A DNA stretch of 64,000 nt from Dromaius novaehollandiae (Eukaryota > Chordata > Aves > Casuariiformes > Dromaiidae): contig NC_088099.1 of NCBI RefSeq assembly GCF_036370855.1, positions 144,043,017 to 144,107,016 on the forward strand, written 5' to 3'. Positions 51,701 to 61,319 of the stretch are shown piece after piece. Position numbers and translations under genes: made by a program. The notes beneath the pieces were generated by a model. It ran no database searches. It saw only the letters and a program-made list of their open reading frames with translations, and was not told where the DNA came from. Position 1 is the stretch's first letter. Every line of letters starts with the position of its first letter.

Positions 51701-54700
51701 TCCATTGAGAAAAAGAGAAAACAAGGACAGGAACAAGCAAAAATTCATGTGGACAATACACCTTAATGAATTCCAGTAATTGATAAGCAACTTGCCTTTC
51801 TTTCTTTGAGTGACTCTACACATAAACATTCATTCTGTGTGGAATACCAACTGCATTCATTCTGTGTGGAATACCAACTGCATTCCATACATTCTTATTT
51901 AACTCATGAGGGTTTGGGGGATCGTCCAGTCAAAGAGCAACTTTAGGAATGCCCTGCCAAGCACTGTAGCACCTCTAGATACCTCAGCCAAGACACAACA
52001 GCTGGCAAAGACATGGACAAAGACCAGACATCTGCTTTCAGCAAGAGAAGAACAAAAGCACTACTCAGCAAAGCTGACTAACATACTTGGAGATCTGGGA
52101 GAGTGTATACACACTGAAGGACAGCACTTTATGTCTGTCAGTATTGTAAGAAGTCTCAGCACAGTGTATTTGATAATCTTTCCACACATACTGTTGTGAA
52201 GTTTGTCAACACAGATTCACAAGCTATTTAGTAGTCCAGTCTTGCAAAGAGAAAAAAAACCAAGAGCTCTCTTAGGGCTTAATTCTAAACAGACCAGTCT
52301 TTAACAAAAAGAAAGAAGGGGGAAAAAAGTGGGTGGGTGGGTTCCTTGCTTGATGTGAAACTCAGGAACTATTCTGGACAGGAATTTAGCTGCAGGAATG
52401 CCCTGTCAGGGATGAACGCTATATATGGTGAATTTGACATACAGACATGGGCCTCTCCCACTTTCTGGTGCAAGCAATAACAAAGATCAAATAACTCCAC
52501 AGGAAAAAGTAACAATAAGCAGGCTGCTAACAGCTCAAAATGTGCTAGCAATAAGAGCCAAACAGAGTTCACACAATGAGGTGATTGCACACGGTCTTGG
52601 AATTGTACGTAAACAAAACTGGGAGGTTACCAGCATGAGGGACTCCTAATGGACAGGCAAAGAACAGTTTAATACTGAACTGCCTAGTACTGAAGAGGCC
52701 CAAGGACATGGAGAGTCCAAATGCAAGGACTGGGTTCTAAGCCACAAATCACCCTTAAGAAAATAGAGATTAAATGACATGAATCAATCTTGTCCTGTGT
52801 AGCTGAAATAATAGTAGTACAAGGTTGCCATCCTGACCTTGAATCTGGGAAGAAAGCACCTTGCTTTCTTAGTCCAAAACCTGGAAGGGTGACTGACCAT
52901 CCTGTCACCCATGGTAGCCCTCGCTATATACATCCCTTCTGCTGATTTTATGAATTACAGTGTCAGCAGAGACCCTAATTCTGCCAAAACAACTCTCATG
53001 TAAAGAGATAAAGCGGCATGAGTTGCACAGTGGCAGACATACAAGGAAGCAATATGGAGTCAATTTCATAGCTGTGGAAGTACCACCAGAGTTGCTGCAT
53101 GAAGAATGAGTCTTGGGTGGATAAACGAGACTTCACAAATCATTCTACATCAGTGAAATTGCTGGTATCTCTTCTGATACCCAGCCTGAAGTGGGTATTC
53201 CCCTGCAACAGATGTGCAGGCTGCAATTTTTGATCCTAGTCATAAAAGTCCGGTTGCTTCTTCCCATTGAAGGGAAAACATCTACAAGACCAAACCTTAG
53301 GAATTAATTAAATTGAATGGAGCTTCTGTTCTAACCTGTAGTGTGATCAGAACATACATCCTGATTACCATTTCTGCTTCATCTGTATTCACAAAGAGAA
53401 GATCATAGTATATCCTTGTCTAAATGAACTTATCTAAAAGTTAATTATAGTCACATATCCTAAAATCTTATCCATGCTCCAGAGACCATTTACACAGTTG
53501 TGAAAGATTGGGCTACTAAGTCATTGCCTGCTTCTCTCTCTGATCCCATAAATAATGCATTTTTGTCTCAGAAGGGTCCAGATCAGAAAGTGTTAAAGAC
53601 ACCTTGTTGCAGCTTGGAGATGGGAAATGAGTATTTGTAATATTACATAGAAGTGGGGACAGAACCCTAGTCTTCTTTTGGGTTAACACTATTGCTACAG
53701 CATTCCCATATAAAAGGTTGGCACATTTTTTTGAATGTTTCTTGTGATTTGTGTGTCAAACTTCAGGTATACCTATCAGGATGGATCTTTTTGAGAGAAA
53801 TTTCCAAATAACTTTGATCAGCCAAGAAAGTAACACAATGAGCACATGTTCGGAAGCAGAATTTTAGGCACCTAAATTACTTTAATAGAGAAAACTTCAG
53901 TGCCTACAGCCTCTCAGGATTTAGTGAAGAGAAGACTTGGTGAATCCCATTCAGGTACCTAATTTCCACTATAGGCACCTAGGTGGTCTTGAAAAGTGGA
54001 TCGCTTGCGTCCTCAGAACTCATGTTCAAATCAAACAATATAAAGTGTACGCGCTTCATTCTACAACTCCACACAGCCTTTTTCTAGTTATATGCAAGTA
54101 ATTTGTTTCTACCTTAGCTATGGCATTTTCTGGTTCAACATACAATACTTCCATCAGATCCTCTATAGCTGTCTCATAATTCTGCAGATGGTTGTTTACA
54201 GTGGCACGGCGCATCAGAGCTACAAAGGAAGAAAGTGTATTATTTATATATACTTTTGAAGCATAAAGATGACAACACCACGCTATTTTTTCTATGTATA
54301 TGAAGTATAAGTGTAAAATGATTTTTAAAAGTCTACATTTAACTCATAATGAGGTGCTACTAATTACTGTTCTCTTGATGTTTTTTAATAATTGTAATTT
54401 GACATGACACCTTCATTTGAGATAGCGATCATGAATTGTGAATGATCTCCCCATATTTTTCCAATTTCTTCCCTCCTCTCATGCAAGTATGGTCAGCTAT
54501 AGTCAAGCACTTACCTTCAGAAAGGATTAAATCAACACCTTTCACTGTGTTCATGTTGTTTTTAAGCTGATTAATACTCCATTGTGGATATTATGGAAAC
54601 AATACACTGCATGAATACAAGAGGGCTTGTAATCATCATATGAAAAGTAAGAATTAGTCCATGCTACTGCATTAGAATAGCCATTGCAGATCAAAAGAAT

Positions 54701-57700
54701 TGGCTGCATAAAACTGCCCTAACCCCCAAATTACTATTAAAATTAGTTTGGGGAACTAATCTATTTTCTTCTTCCTACTTGGAACTGATCCAAAGCTCTG
54801 TGAAGTCAAATGACATGACTGGATGTTGTACCATTTTTTTTTGCTAGAAATAAATATGTGAAATGTAAACTTGCCTTCCCACTTTACCTTTTATGTTGCC
54901 AGGTTCCATATCTAGCACCTTCTCACAATCCTGCAAAGCACTGTGCCAGTTCTGAAGTTTGATTTCTGCTTGAGCTTTGTTATTATATGCAGCCACAGTG
55001 GGCAATACTGATATACTCCTGAAAAAGACAGAGTATTGACCGTGGTAGGCTCTCATCTAGAAAACCTGAATGTAGAAACACTTCACTATTAGAAGCTGAA
55101 AACAGTATTATGACAATATTAATATTGATATTAATGATCGTGGTTAGACACTCCTTCCTGTAGGAACAGAGACACCCATCCACCAACAAGATTTACTGTC
55201 TTGGGAGGGCTTGCTGGGGCTTAGATCCGAGATGCAGAGAAGCTGTCATGGCTCATTTGGCCCTTAAACTACTAATTCTTACTGCCCATCCATGCAGGCT
55301 CTAATGATGCTGCCAAATGAAAACTCGTGAGTAGAAAGAGTGACTACAGAGGTCTGGAGAGCTGTACGGTGAAGAGTGTGGGAATCCAGGCTGGCTTCTC
55401 CTTGTCTTGCTTGTAAAATGGAAAGGCTTAGCTAGAAGTGGATTGAATCCTCCAGGTGCTCCTGTCATGCCTGATCCCATTCACCTTGAACTTTTCTACT
55501 TCTGAAACACATTTAGCAGAGAGGTCTTACAGCAGCAATGAACCTGTAAGAATCTCATATTTTTTTAATCCAGTGTTAATATTCTTTTCTTCTGGACTAC
55601 TGCTAATCACAGTGTTATGATGAAGCTGCACACGACGAATTTTCTTTTTTCTAAACAGAAGTTTTTGTTAAAATAATTTTACTTATTAATAACAGAGATA
55701 ATCCTACTAATGCATAAATTTTTCAGTAAATCTGTCAGTAATTAATTTCTCACCATTCTGTTTATCCTTTTATTTTTATCAACTTGCTGTAGATTCTCAA
55801 TTGTTTTGAAAAATCTGAATAAGTTCGAGACCTGCAAATTCTGTCCCATTACTATCATCCACTTCTCTTCCTGATTAATAAAAATTAATATCAGGATGTA
55901 ACAGTACTTTAAGTATTCTTCTGTCAAGTCTTTTTGCCTTTTGAAAATCATCTAATTGCCACTAGATATTGCTTCAATAAGAAGTTGCCTTAATCAGATT
56001 GCTCTAAACGTAGCGTTCACAAGTAACAGTCATTAAAATAAAGAAACGCAGTAGTATTTACTTACCGAGTGTAGTATGTCACTGCTTCCATATAATCCCC
56101 AATAGCAAAGGCTTCATTGCCCTTTTCCTTTTCACGAGTAGCAATAAAGGTCTTTTCTTTCTTTGTCATGCCTAAAGAAAAATATTCATACATAACAACA
56201 GCTAACAACTTGCATAGATGCTATCAAAACATTTTCAGCTAAAATACATTGAATGTCACTTTCTGTATATTATTTTTAAAAAATATAAAGAACCCAGCTT
56301 ATTAAAATGCAAGTTTGTGTTTTATTTTGTATAAAAAAGCCTAAATTCTTATGATACACATATAATTTAGAAAACAAGATATAAGTGGTTTTTGAACCTA
56401 TATTCAGTAATGATCAAAAAGCCTATATATTCCAGAGGTTCCTACTCAACTGTTGGTAGCAAACAGATCTTTGTTTATAATACAAAACATAGTTCTGCTA
56501 TCTTTACCTAGCTCTCTCAACCTATACACAAATTAAATATTTCAACTGATCTTTAATAGCAAGACTAGATTTTTGTCAAAGATGGCTTCATTTTCAGTTG
56601 ACCTTGTAAGTATTTTATCATCTCTAGGGGCTCAAAACCAAAAACGACACTTTTTCCTCTGGAATGTGCTGCTTCAATTTGTGTGCACAATCTGCTACAC
56701 AGTATTACAATAAAGGAAAAGAAAAATTATATACTTTTAAGTCATTACCTGTTGTATCTATTTTCTTCTCAATTACAGGTAAACTTGGTCTAGTAAAGAA
56801 TCTTGCTTTGGAGTTAGTTTCTTCACAGCCATCATCAATTTTAGAGCACTCCTTTTCCACATCGAACCTTAAATTAATAAAAATAACAAATAGAAGAATG
56901 CTGCATTGCACGACTCCTCTGCTAAGAGAAAGGCATACTATATTTTCATTATAAACCAAAGGAAATCAGGGATAAAGGCCATCTGTGTTCAGTTATCCAT
57001 AACTATGATCTTATTTTTTTTCTCTGTGTTGTTTTTTGTGTTTCTCCTATATCTGTATATTCCTCTCTTCCTCCTCCCTTCTGGTTAAGAAAAAAACAAG
57101 TAAACAACGACCCCACCTCCCCAAAAAAAACCATTTTGATAAACTACACGCAACAGAGAACAGGTAAAATTTAAGAAACAACATCTTCAGGCTTAGTCCC
57201 AGCCCCATCAAACATCTGTATTAACTTTTGTCATAAATACCTAAGAAATGGCTTCAAAGTGATTACTACTGTAAATGTGAGAGAGATTTCAAAACAGCAT
57301 CTCAGACACTTCCCAGCGTACTCTGAAGTGGCTTTTGAAAATGTTTAGGAATTTTTAAAATAAATATTGATGCTGTAGTCCTGGAGAACAAATACAATAA
57401 TAACCAGATCCTATATGATCTAGAAACACTAAATTACTATTCTATTTATGACTTAATGAGAAATAGCCTTTGCTTTCCACAATAATCTTGACAATATGAA
57501 TAATTACCATCTGAAATAGGGACACAATTCTGAAAAATTATGCAAATCAGAATATTTTCAGATAAGACTAATTGTGCTCCATTTTGATTCTGATCTTTTG
57601 CAAGTGTATTTTTAGCTTTTTACTATAAATTAACCACATTTCAAAATAAATGCTATTAAAATATGAAGGGAAAGCTTTTTGGTTCAGAAATTTTCTAAGC

Positions 57701-59059
57701 ATGACTTGATGATTTTTAAATGATCTTCAAAATGTTCTGAAAACAGGATATGCTTCAAACCCGACAAGTTTCTTCAAACAACTTCTGTTTCAGTACACAA
57801 ATATTACCCAAAATGCATTCATTCTGTTGGAATATTCACAAACAACTTTAATGTTATCAGCATGCCAAAGCACTTAAAGATTGAGCACATACATAAAATT
57901 GTAAACAAAATGCATAAATAACAACTTTAAATGATACAGAGGAAAAAAACAGATGAAAGAATAGACTTTTGTAGAAGTTATTTTTGCTAACAAATTTCCT
58001 TGATCCACATTTAAACAAAAAGGCTCCAATTTCTACAACACATATATCTGAAACTGATATGCACTAAAAACTGATATGCACAACTGTTTGCAAGAACAGT
58101 GTCTTACGCAGAAAGGGCTTTTGTGGACTTTATGAGATACTGAAATAGTTTCATCATTCAAACCCCCCAGTCTCTGAATTTAGCTCCCCCTATCTGCACC
58201 ACTGGAAACCTGTGCATCATCGCTCTGATTCTACAGTATCATATTCCAGATTCAAGGAGCTAGAGAAAAGCTGTTACTGTGCAAAACAGAGAAGTACGTG
58301 CATCCTCTCTCCACAGCTCCACAGGTTGGGGGCACGAATCTGTCATGTAATTGGGGAGGGTAATATGCTATCGTTACCTGATGCAGAAAATACTTTTGCA
58401 TCGGGGCTCCACACGCCCTTGAAGTAGTCAGGTATTGTCTGAAATCTGATTATGTGTAACTGCATTTGAGCAAACTAATGCACCTGCCTCAAGCTTATTC
58501 TTTGAAGTTGGTGCAACTCAGTGCATGACTAAGGATTCATCAACTTTCTTTTCAATTTAGAATTGCGGCTTTAGATACACTGAAGATAAAATTTACAAAC
58601 GTGTTAAATAAACTTAGAAATTCTTTCAAAAAGCTGGTAGAGTAAGCTATTTTTAGTTCCGTGTTTCTGCATACCTCCCTAGATTTTATATCTTAGATGC
58701 AGAAAGACAAAATGAGATCTGAAACAAGATTACTTTTTATTTGCAGCGTGAACAAAAGGTAAAGGCTAACTTGTTTTCAGCTGTTAGCACCACATTACAT
58801 CATTTGCATTTTAACAGAACATTTATTATGAAAAGCTAAGTTTCATTGAAGTGCTATAATTCTGTGAAAATGTTGACCTTAATGTTATGTTTCTGGAAAA
58901 TACTTTAAAAAGTCTAATAATTGTGTTCTGTTAGTACATAAGTAAATAAATACGAGTTAAAAAAAACTTAAACACAAAGGATTTAACCTACTTGTCCCAT
59001 TCGCTGTAATCCCGTGGTATATTTTTCTTGTTTCTTTGCTTGTTTTGTAAATTTTTGTT
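24598..59059 (-). CDS. SPAG1: SPAG1, TPR co-chaperone for dynein-arm assembly (5' end missing)
   Basis: SPAG1 is a cytoplasmic scaffold that uses TPR domains to bind HSP70/HSP90 tails and an RPAP3_C domain to bind RUVBL1/2, helping pre-assemble axonemal dynein arms; human loss causes primary ciliary dyskinesia. Fifteen exons on the - strand join in phase to 830 residues plus TAA. In order (numbered from the first visible residue): basic RDYSEWDKFDVEKE region (16-30), TPR cluster 1 (about 72-177), acidic linker with IQDIEDSEADEE, Lys/Glu/Ser-rich linker, TPR cluster 2 (about 334-458), DGPSWREKLP linker, TPR cluster 3 (about 519-640) and RPAP3_C (about 709-830) ending KKVYEL. Each cluster has carboxylate-clamp residues (KxxGN, NxA, KxxxRR). 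All junction phases agree. The N-terminal exons of the human protein (about 926 residues) were not found and probably lie past 64,000. Confidence 0.96.
24901..25278 (-). CDS. SPAG1: SPAG1 exon: linker and main RPAP3_C domain
   Basis: Acceptor tgtgaag and donor gtaaga bound 378 nt, phase 0 at both ends. The first third encodes a Ser/Thr/Glu-rich linker (VTEFDEQKEGQSATSEDA...). The rest encodes NAYDFGQIIN, LPMLLSNKLEG and LVYQHLFYLSKAERFK, hallmark RPAP3_C motifs. The linker lacks the P-loop-like motif predicted here in human SPAG1. Confidence 0.95.
25279..27261 (-). other. SPAG1: SPAG1 intron
   Basis: It contains a degenerate short tandem repeat based on AAGTCACTAAA (25322-25393). Otherwise AT-rich sequence with no feature I can support. 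Confidence 0.75.
25322..25393. repeat. Degenerate AAGTCACTAAA repeat
   Basis: Five imperfect copies of a roughly 11-16 bp unit containing TCACTAAA or TCACAA, separated by variable A-rich spacers. It lies in a SPAG1 intron, close to the acceptor side of the exon ending at 25278. Confidence 0.75.
27262..27426 (-). CDS. SPAG1: SPAG1 exon: end of third TPR cluster
   Basis: Acceptor actcacag, donor gtatat, 165 nt, phase 0 at both ends. It encodes SYQASIDDLNKVLLIDPNVL (last TPR helices), EAKRELQQITQLLNLEN (capping helix) and a Lys-rich KQRKKITIQE end. Confidence 0.95.
27427..30822 (-). other. SPAG1: SPAG1 intron
   Basis: 3.4 kb without a recognised element. The + strand is visibly purine-rich from about 29690 to 30450, which may be an old decayed repeat. 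Short frames inside are unlike known proteins. Confidence 0.7.
30823..30949 (-). CDS. SPAG1: SPAG1 exon: third TPR cluster, middle
   Basis: Acceptor gtgttag, donor gtgagg, 127 nt. It completes an Arg codon and encodes ALCYLKLYKYEEAKQDCDHV then NIKAFYRRALAYKGLQ. Lys and the paired Arg of KAFYRR match the TPR carboxylate-clamp positions. Confidence 0.95.
30950..31861 (-). other. SPAG1: SPAG1 intron
   Basis: AT-rich intron between the two exons that carry the first helices of the third TPR cluster; nothing else seen. Confidence 0.75.
31862..32003 (-). CDS. SPAG1: SPAG1 exon: start of third TPR cluster
   Basis: Acceptor aatgtag, donor gtaaag, 142 nt. It encodes EKDEETFKTLKNEGNDFVKK, then GKYEEAVNKYSECMKL and CTIYTNR. 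KNEGN and TNR supply clamp Lys and Asn residues. Phases are 2 nt in and 2 nt out. Confidence 0.95.
32004..34946 (-). other. SPAG1: SPAG1 intron
   Basis: 2.9 kb AT-rich intron with a T run at 34601-34612. No mobile element or gene recognised. Confidence 0.7.
34947..35122 (-). CDS. SPAG1: SPAG1 exon: linker between TPR clusters 2 and 3
   Basis: Acceptor ctttttcag, donor gtatat, 176 nt. It encodes ITKTLIDQDGPSWREKLPVI followed by a poorly conserved Ser/Thr-rich segment ending EEQLQMN. The DGPxWREKLP motif is typical of SPAG1 after the second TPR cluster. Confidence 0.94.
38560..38700. repeat. AT-rich low-complexity tract
   Basis: TATATAAT-type sequence of almost pure A and T with interspersed short palindromes. 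It is low complexity and probably length-variable. Confidence 0.8.
39211..39321. repeat. Long inverted repeat (hairpin), 26-bp perfect arms
   Basis: 39217-39242 is the exact reverse complement of 39290-39315. One mismatch outward (39215 with 39317) the pairing continues to 39211 with 39321, giving about 31 paired bases over a 47-nt loop that itself has a short stem (39258-39262 with 39281-39285). The outer ends do not show a clear target-site duplication. It could be a MITE-like element, a local inverted duplication or a small-RNA precursor. Confidence 0.9.
40549..40701 (-). CDS. SPAG1: SPAG1 exon: second TPR cluster, last repeat
   Basis: Acceptor tctgcag, donor gtaact, 153 nt. It encodes ALELQPFSLKPLLRRAMAYE, then SMERYRQAYIDYKTLLQIDS and a capping helix ANDSVNR. 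KPLLRR carries the clamp Lys and Arg. Confidence 0.95.
40702..43622 (-). other. SPAG1: SPAG1 intron with CR1 insertion
   Basis: 2.9 kb intron; a CR1 fragment (41407-41945) accounts for about a fifth of it. The rest is AT-rich and featureless. Confidence 0.8.
41407..41945 (-). mobile_element. CR1 LINE 3' fragment
   Basis: The left edge has 'tcatagaatcatagag', the reverse complement of the ATTCTATG-type CR1 3' end. It continues with 'ggttgggag', 'gtccaacc', 'ctctgggcaacctgttgc', 'agcctctcctcacgaggcaa', 'ctcca' and 'gagtgctgagtacaaggaga', all CR1 hallmarks in reverse orientation. The insertion is therefore on the - strand, the same sense as SPAG1. It is 5'-truncated, and stop codons and indels make it inactive. 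Confidence 0.95.
43623..43722 (-). CDS. SPAG1: SPAG1 exon: second TPR cluster, middle
   Basis: Acceptor cttttag, donor gtaaat, 100 nt. It encodes EQSPGDISILYSNRAACYLK then EGNCSDCIQDCNR. YSNRAACYLK is a strong TPR signature holding the second clamp Asn. Phases are 2 nt in and 2 nt out. Confidence 0.95.
43723..44113 (-). other. SPAG1: SPAG1 intron
   Basis: A 391-bp intron with no distinctive feature. Confidence 0.75.
44114..44539 (-). CDS. SPAG1: SPAG1 exon: charged linker and start of second TPR cluster
   Basis: Acceptor cttgtag, donor gtgagt, 426 nt, the largest visible exon. About 100 residues of linker are rich in Lys, Glu, Ser and Gly (MGNAQKKFPSKGG, SEERETQKQKEYTENGVKKG, SDHEDEANGY). 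Then KLKSEGNELFKSGQFGEAAL and KYSAAIEYV open the TPR cluster. The linker aligns with human only at MGNxQKK and is otherwise very different in composition. The exon starts 2 nt into a codon, so GTG at 44531 is not an initiator. Confidence 0.93.
44540..50804 (-). other. SPAG1: SPAG1 intron
   Basis: 6.3 kb, the longest visible intron. It is AT-rich throughout with no recognised mobile element. A small GC-richer patch at about 45480-45610 has an open frame on the - strand with no recognised similarity. Confidence 0.7.
50805..50967 (-). CDS. SPAG1: SPAG1 exon: acidic linker after first TPR cluster
   Basis: Acceptor attgcag, donor gtaatg, 163 nt. It encodes KNLLEIEKKLEDLKPVSETK then GKKILIQDIEDSEADEE and DYERSRGDK. 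The exon ends in AAAA before GT, a weaker donor lacking the usual final G, but the leftover A completes Lys with the next exon, matching the expected DKK. Confidence 0.93.
51827..51880. repeat. 27-bp perfect tandem duplication
   Basis: Units 51827-51853 and 51854-51880 are identical and start CATTCATTCTGTG. Identity of the copies suggests a recent duplication or slippage event in this SPAG1 intron. Confidence 0.95.
52318..52341 (+). other. G-quadruplex motif in SPAG1 intron
   Basis: G5, an 8-nt loop, then three GGG runs separated by single T residues. It fits the common four-tract quadruplex pattern. The G-rich strand is the template strand for SPAG1 transcription. Confidence 0.65.
54113..54219 (-). 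CDS. SPAG1: SPAG1 exon: first TPR cluster, last repeat
   Basis: Acceptor tttgtag, donor gtagaa, 107 nt. It encodes LMRRATVNNHLQNYETAIED then LMEVLYVEPENAIAK. With the previous exon it forms KALMRR, the clamp basic residues. It ends in phase 0. Confidence 0.95.
54220..54887 (-). other. SPAG1: SPAG1 intron
   Basis: AT-rich 668-bp intron; nothing notable. Confidence 0.75.
54888..55018 (-). CDS. SPAG1: SPAG1 exon: first TPR cluster, middle
   Basis: Acceptor tttttcag, donor gtaaag, 131 nt. It encodes SISVLPTVAAYNNKAQAEIK then LQNWHSALQDCEKVLDMEPG and NIK. AYNNKAQAEIKLQNW is highly characteristic of SPAG1. One G is left to start Ala in the next exon. Confidence 0.96.
55019..56065 (-). other. SPAG1: SPAG1 intron
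   Basis: 1.05 kb intron without a recognised element. Confidence 0.75.
56066..56171 (-). CDS. SPAG1: SPAG1 exon: start of first TPR cluster
   Basis: Acceptor ctttag, donor gtaagt, 106 nt. It encodes MTKKEKTFIATREKEKGNEA then FAIGDYMEAVTYYTR. KEKGN carries the first clamp Lys and Asn. The internal Met is not a start, since the upstream exon joins in phase (Gly split over the junction). Confidence 0.95.
56172..56748 (-). other. SPAG1: SPAG1 intron
   Basis: 577-bp intron; no feature seen. Confidence 0.75.
56749..56867 (-). CDS. SPAG1: SPAG1 exon: FDVEKEC region
   Basis: Acceptor aatttaag, donor gtaatg, 119 nt. It encodes FDVEKECSKIDDGCEETNSK then ARFFTRPSLPVIEKKIDTT. The FDVEKEC and IDTxG landmarks match the conserved segment just before the first TPR cluster in human SPAG1. 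Confidence 0.95.
56868..58991 (-). other. SPAG1: SPAG1 intron
   Basis: 2.1 kb AT-rich intron without recognised repeats or genes. Confidence 0.7.
58992..59059 (-). CDS. SPAG1: SPAG1 first visible exon: RDYSEWDK region
   Basis: Acceptor ctctttcag, donor gtaggt, 68 nt. It encodes NKNLQNKQRNKKNIPRDYSE then WD and the first two bases of Lys. The basic run followed by PRDYxEWDKF is conserved in SPAG1. The exon starts in phase 0 and has no Met, so the gene continues upstream (higher coordinates). Confidence 0.9.
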
Positions 59060-60238
59060 CTGAAAGAGAAACAGTCAGCCTGTAAGACAATTTTTAAAAG
59101 AGGAAATTCACTGCCTGTTTGTTTGTTCCTGCAGTACATATCATTTGTAACTAACATTGTTTATGACTAATCTCAACACAGTCTTGTAAACTTCATTCAT
59201 CTTGCTTTAAAGAAAATCTTTTATGCATCTGACATATTGCATTCTGATGAAATCTTCAGTCTCACACTTTCTCTCCACTGTCCTGTTACGTGTCACAGAA
59301 ATGCTGGATAAAACTTTGGACAGGAGACAGCTCTTCCTAATCGGTATCTCATGTTGCCATCTTCCAAACCAGCCCTTTCAATATAGCAAAGGAGGACTCT
59401 ACTTACCCTTGGGAAATCCCAACCTTGTGATGAGATGTTTGACAGAGATTGAACCACTAACCTCATTTTAGGCCTGCCATTCCCAAGAGAATGGAATACA
59501 GAGGTTCTGACAGCTCCTGAAGCCTTCTAAACAAACATAACAAAGTTTGATTTGACTTCAGAATAGTTTCTGTACTTCCTTTGACTATTTCACACTCCCG
59601 TCGAGCTAACTCCCAAGATGATTTACACTCATTCTATCTTCTAGACAAGCTTCATCATTAAGATTTGCCTTACCCAAAATTTATTCTTTGAACTTCCTGC
59701 AACAATCGGTCTCAGTAACTGATTTAACTGACTAGTATCTCAACTCATGTCCTATGCTAATGGAGCCTATTTCCATGGCTGGCACCTTTGGCATCTTTTG
59801 CACCTCTGTCATGAGACTGTGCTTTTGAAATGTCCCTCCCTGCTTGCTGACTCCAACAATACTTAACAACAAGGTGTGGTTCCAAACAGGCACTCCCCCG
59901 TGGCACAGCCAGTTCAAAATACTGCCACCTGCTCCATCCTGGCCGTTCAGCCCCGCTCTTTCCCTGCAATCCATCACTCATGGAGTTACACCAGTGTAAT
60001 TGTTTGTGGGGTTGCAGACTGACACTCATCTGGGTTCAAACAATCTGATACAGTTTACAGCGCAATCCCTAAATATTTATATCAGTGCAACTAAGCACAT
60101 GATAAAGTGAACCAAAGAAACAAACCACAACCTCTTAAACTAGCTTTACAAGTGGTGACACTGTAACAAGGAAATACTTCTACAGACCAATTTACATAAT
60201 GTAAATGTGACCCTTCCGGTAGACACTTCAGGCTATCT

Positions 60239-60283
60239 GTAACCTAACATGTATAATGTTAAACATTTATAATGTTAGGTTAC
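60239..60283. repeat. 45-bp near-perfect palindrome
   Basis: 60239-60260 pairs with 60262-60283 around a single central base. The outer 12 bp (GTAACCTAACAT with ATGTTAGGTTAC) are perfect and the AT-rich inner part has a few mismatches. It can form a hairpin with almost no loop. Confidence 0.85.
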
Positions 60284-61319
60284 ATAAACTTTTGGAGTAT
60301 ATGACTTAGAACTACTCCTAATGGTCTTGATCTTTCAAGAAGCTAGACGAAATGACAAATATATTTATGGATTAATGCATGTTTGGAGGTGGTGAGTCCT
60401 AAATAGGGCTCCCTGGAATGTGACTTATCATTATCCTGATATATAATATATATTGTGAACTCACTCATTTATTAAATATCAAACCTCTTTTTGAAACAGA
60501 ATTCTATAACTTAAATAGAAAGGCAGACAGTGACCACAAAAATGGTGAAACTCTCAGAAGAAAACTCATAAGGTATTTACATTAATGCAATTGTAGCACA
60601 GGGAGAGAACGGCCAGTTTGTCCTTTTGTGGAACAAGGCAGAAGTGTGGACCCAAAAATGCACAAATCCTTAAAATTCCAGGTTTCATATTCTTGGGATC
60701 AAGCTGCAGCTCCAGCAGAGTCAGGAATTTCTCAATCACTAATATTCCATCCCATCCAAGAGCCTTTCATGAAAAGTTTGCTTTCATCCTGTGTCAGCTT
60801 TTCTCGGGTACTTTGTATTACAAGCAAAGAACTGAAAAAACTCTGCCCTTGTCATTTTTTTGCCAGAATTCAGCACACACAGATCCCACAATCTTTGAAG
60901 GCCAGTGAACAATTCCATACTGACTTTTGGAATTGAGTATCTCTAAACCCATGCTTTAGTGCTGTCCTGGATAGAATGAGACAGCAAAACTAATAATTAA
61001 GCAGTGTGGACAGCTAGGAACACAAATAGTCAAGCTGTCTACCCAGTTCCCTTTTATTTTGAAGCATAGATGTAACCACAAATTACTGGGCAGCTTGAAA
61101 GGAAAACAGAGATGTAAGACAGATAAACTTCCACATTGTCTAAAAGAGGGAAATTCCACACAAAGTTCACTGTTTATCTACTGATTTGTGGACAATCTTC
61201 CCCGTAACTTCAGGCCAATAAGAAGAAAGAACCATACAGAGATATAAGCTATTGGCAATAAATTGAAACTGTAGCTACATTTAGTATCAGCAAGAATATC
61301 TGGTTTCAGACAAAACAGA

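Larger units (their letters stand above)
50968..54112 (-). other. SPAG1: SPAG1 intron
   Basis: 3.1 kb intron containing a perfect 27-bp tandem duplication (51827-51880) and a G-rich quadruplex-type motif (52318-52341). No gene or mobile element recognised. Confidence 0.75.

Noticed and set aside
59732-60029. 81- and 90-codon - strand open frames in a GC-richer patch
   Set aside because: No recognised domain; the patch may be part of an old repeat, but I could not identify it.
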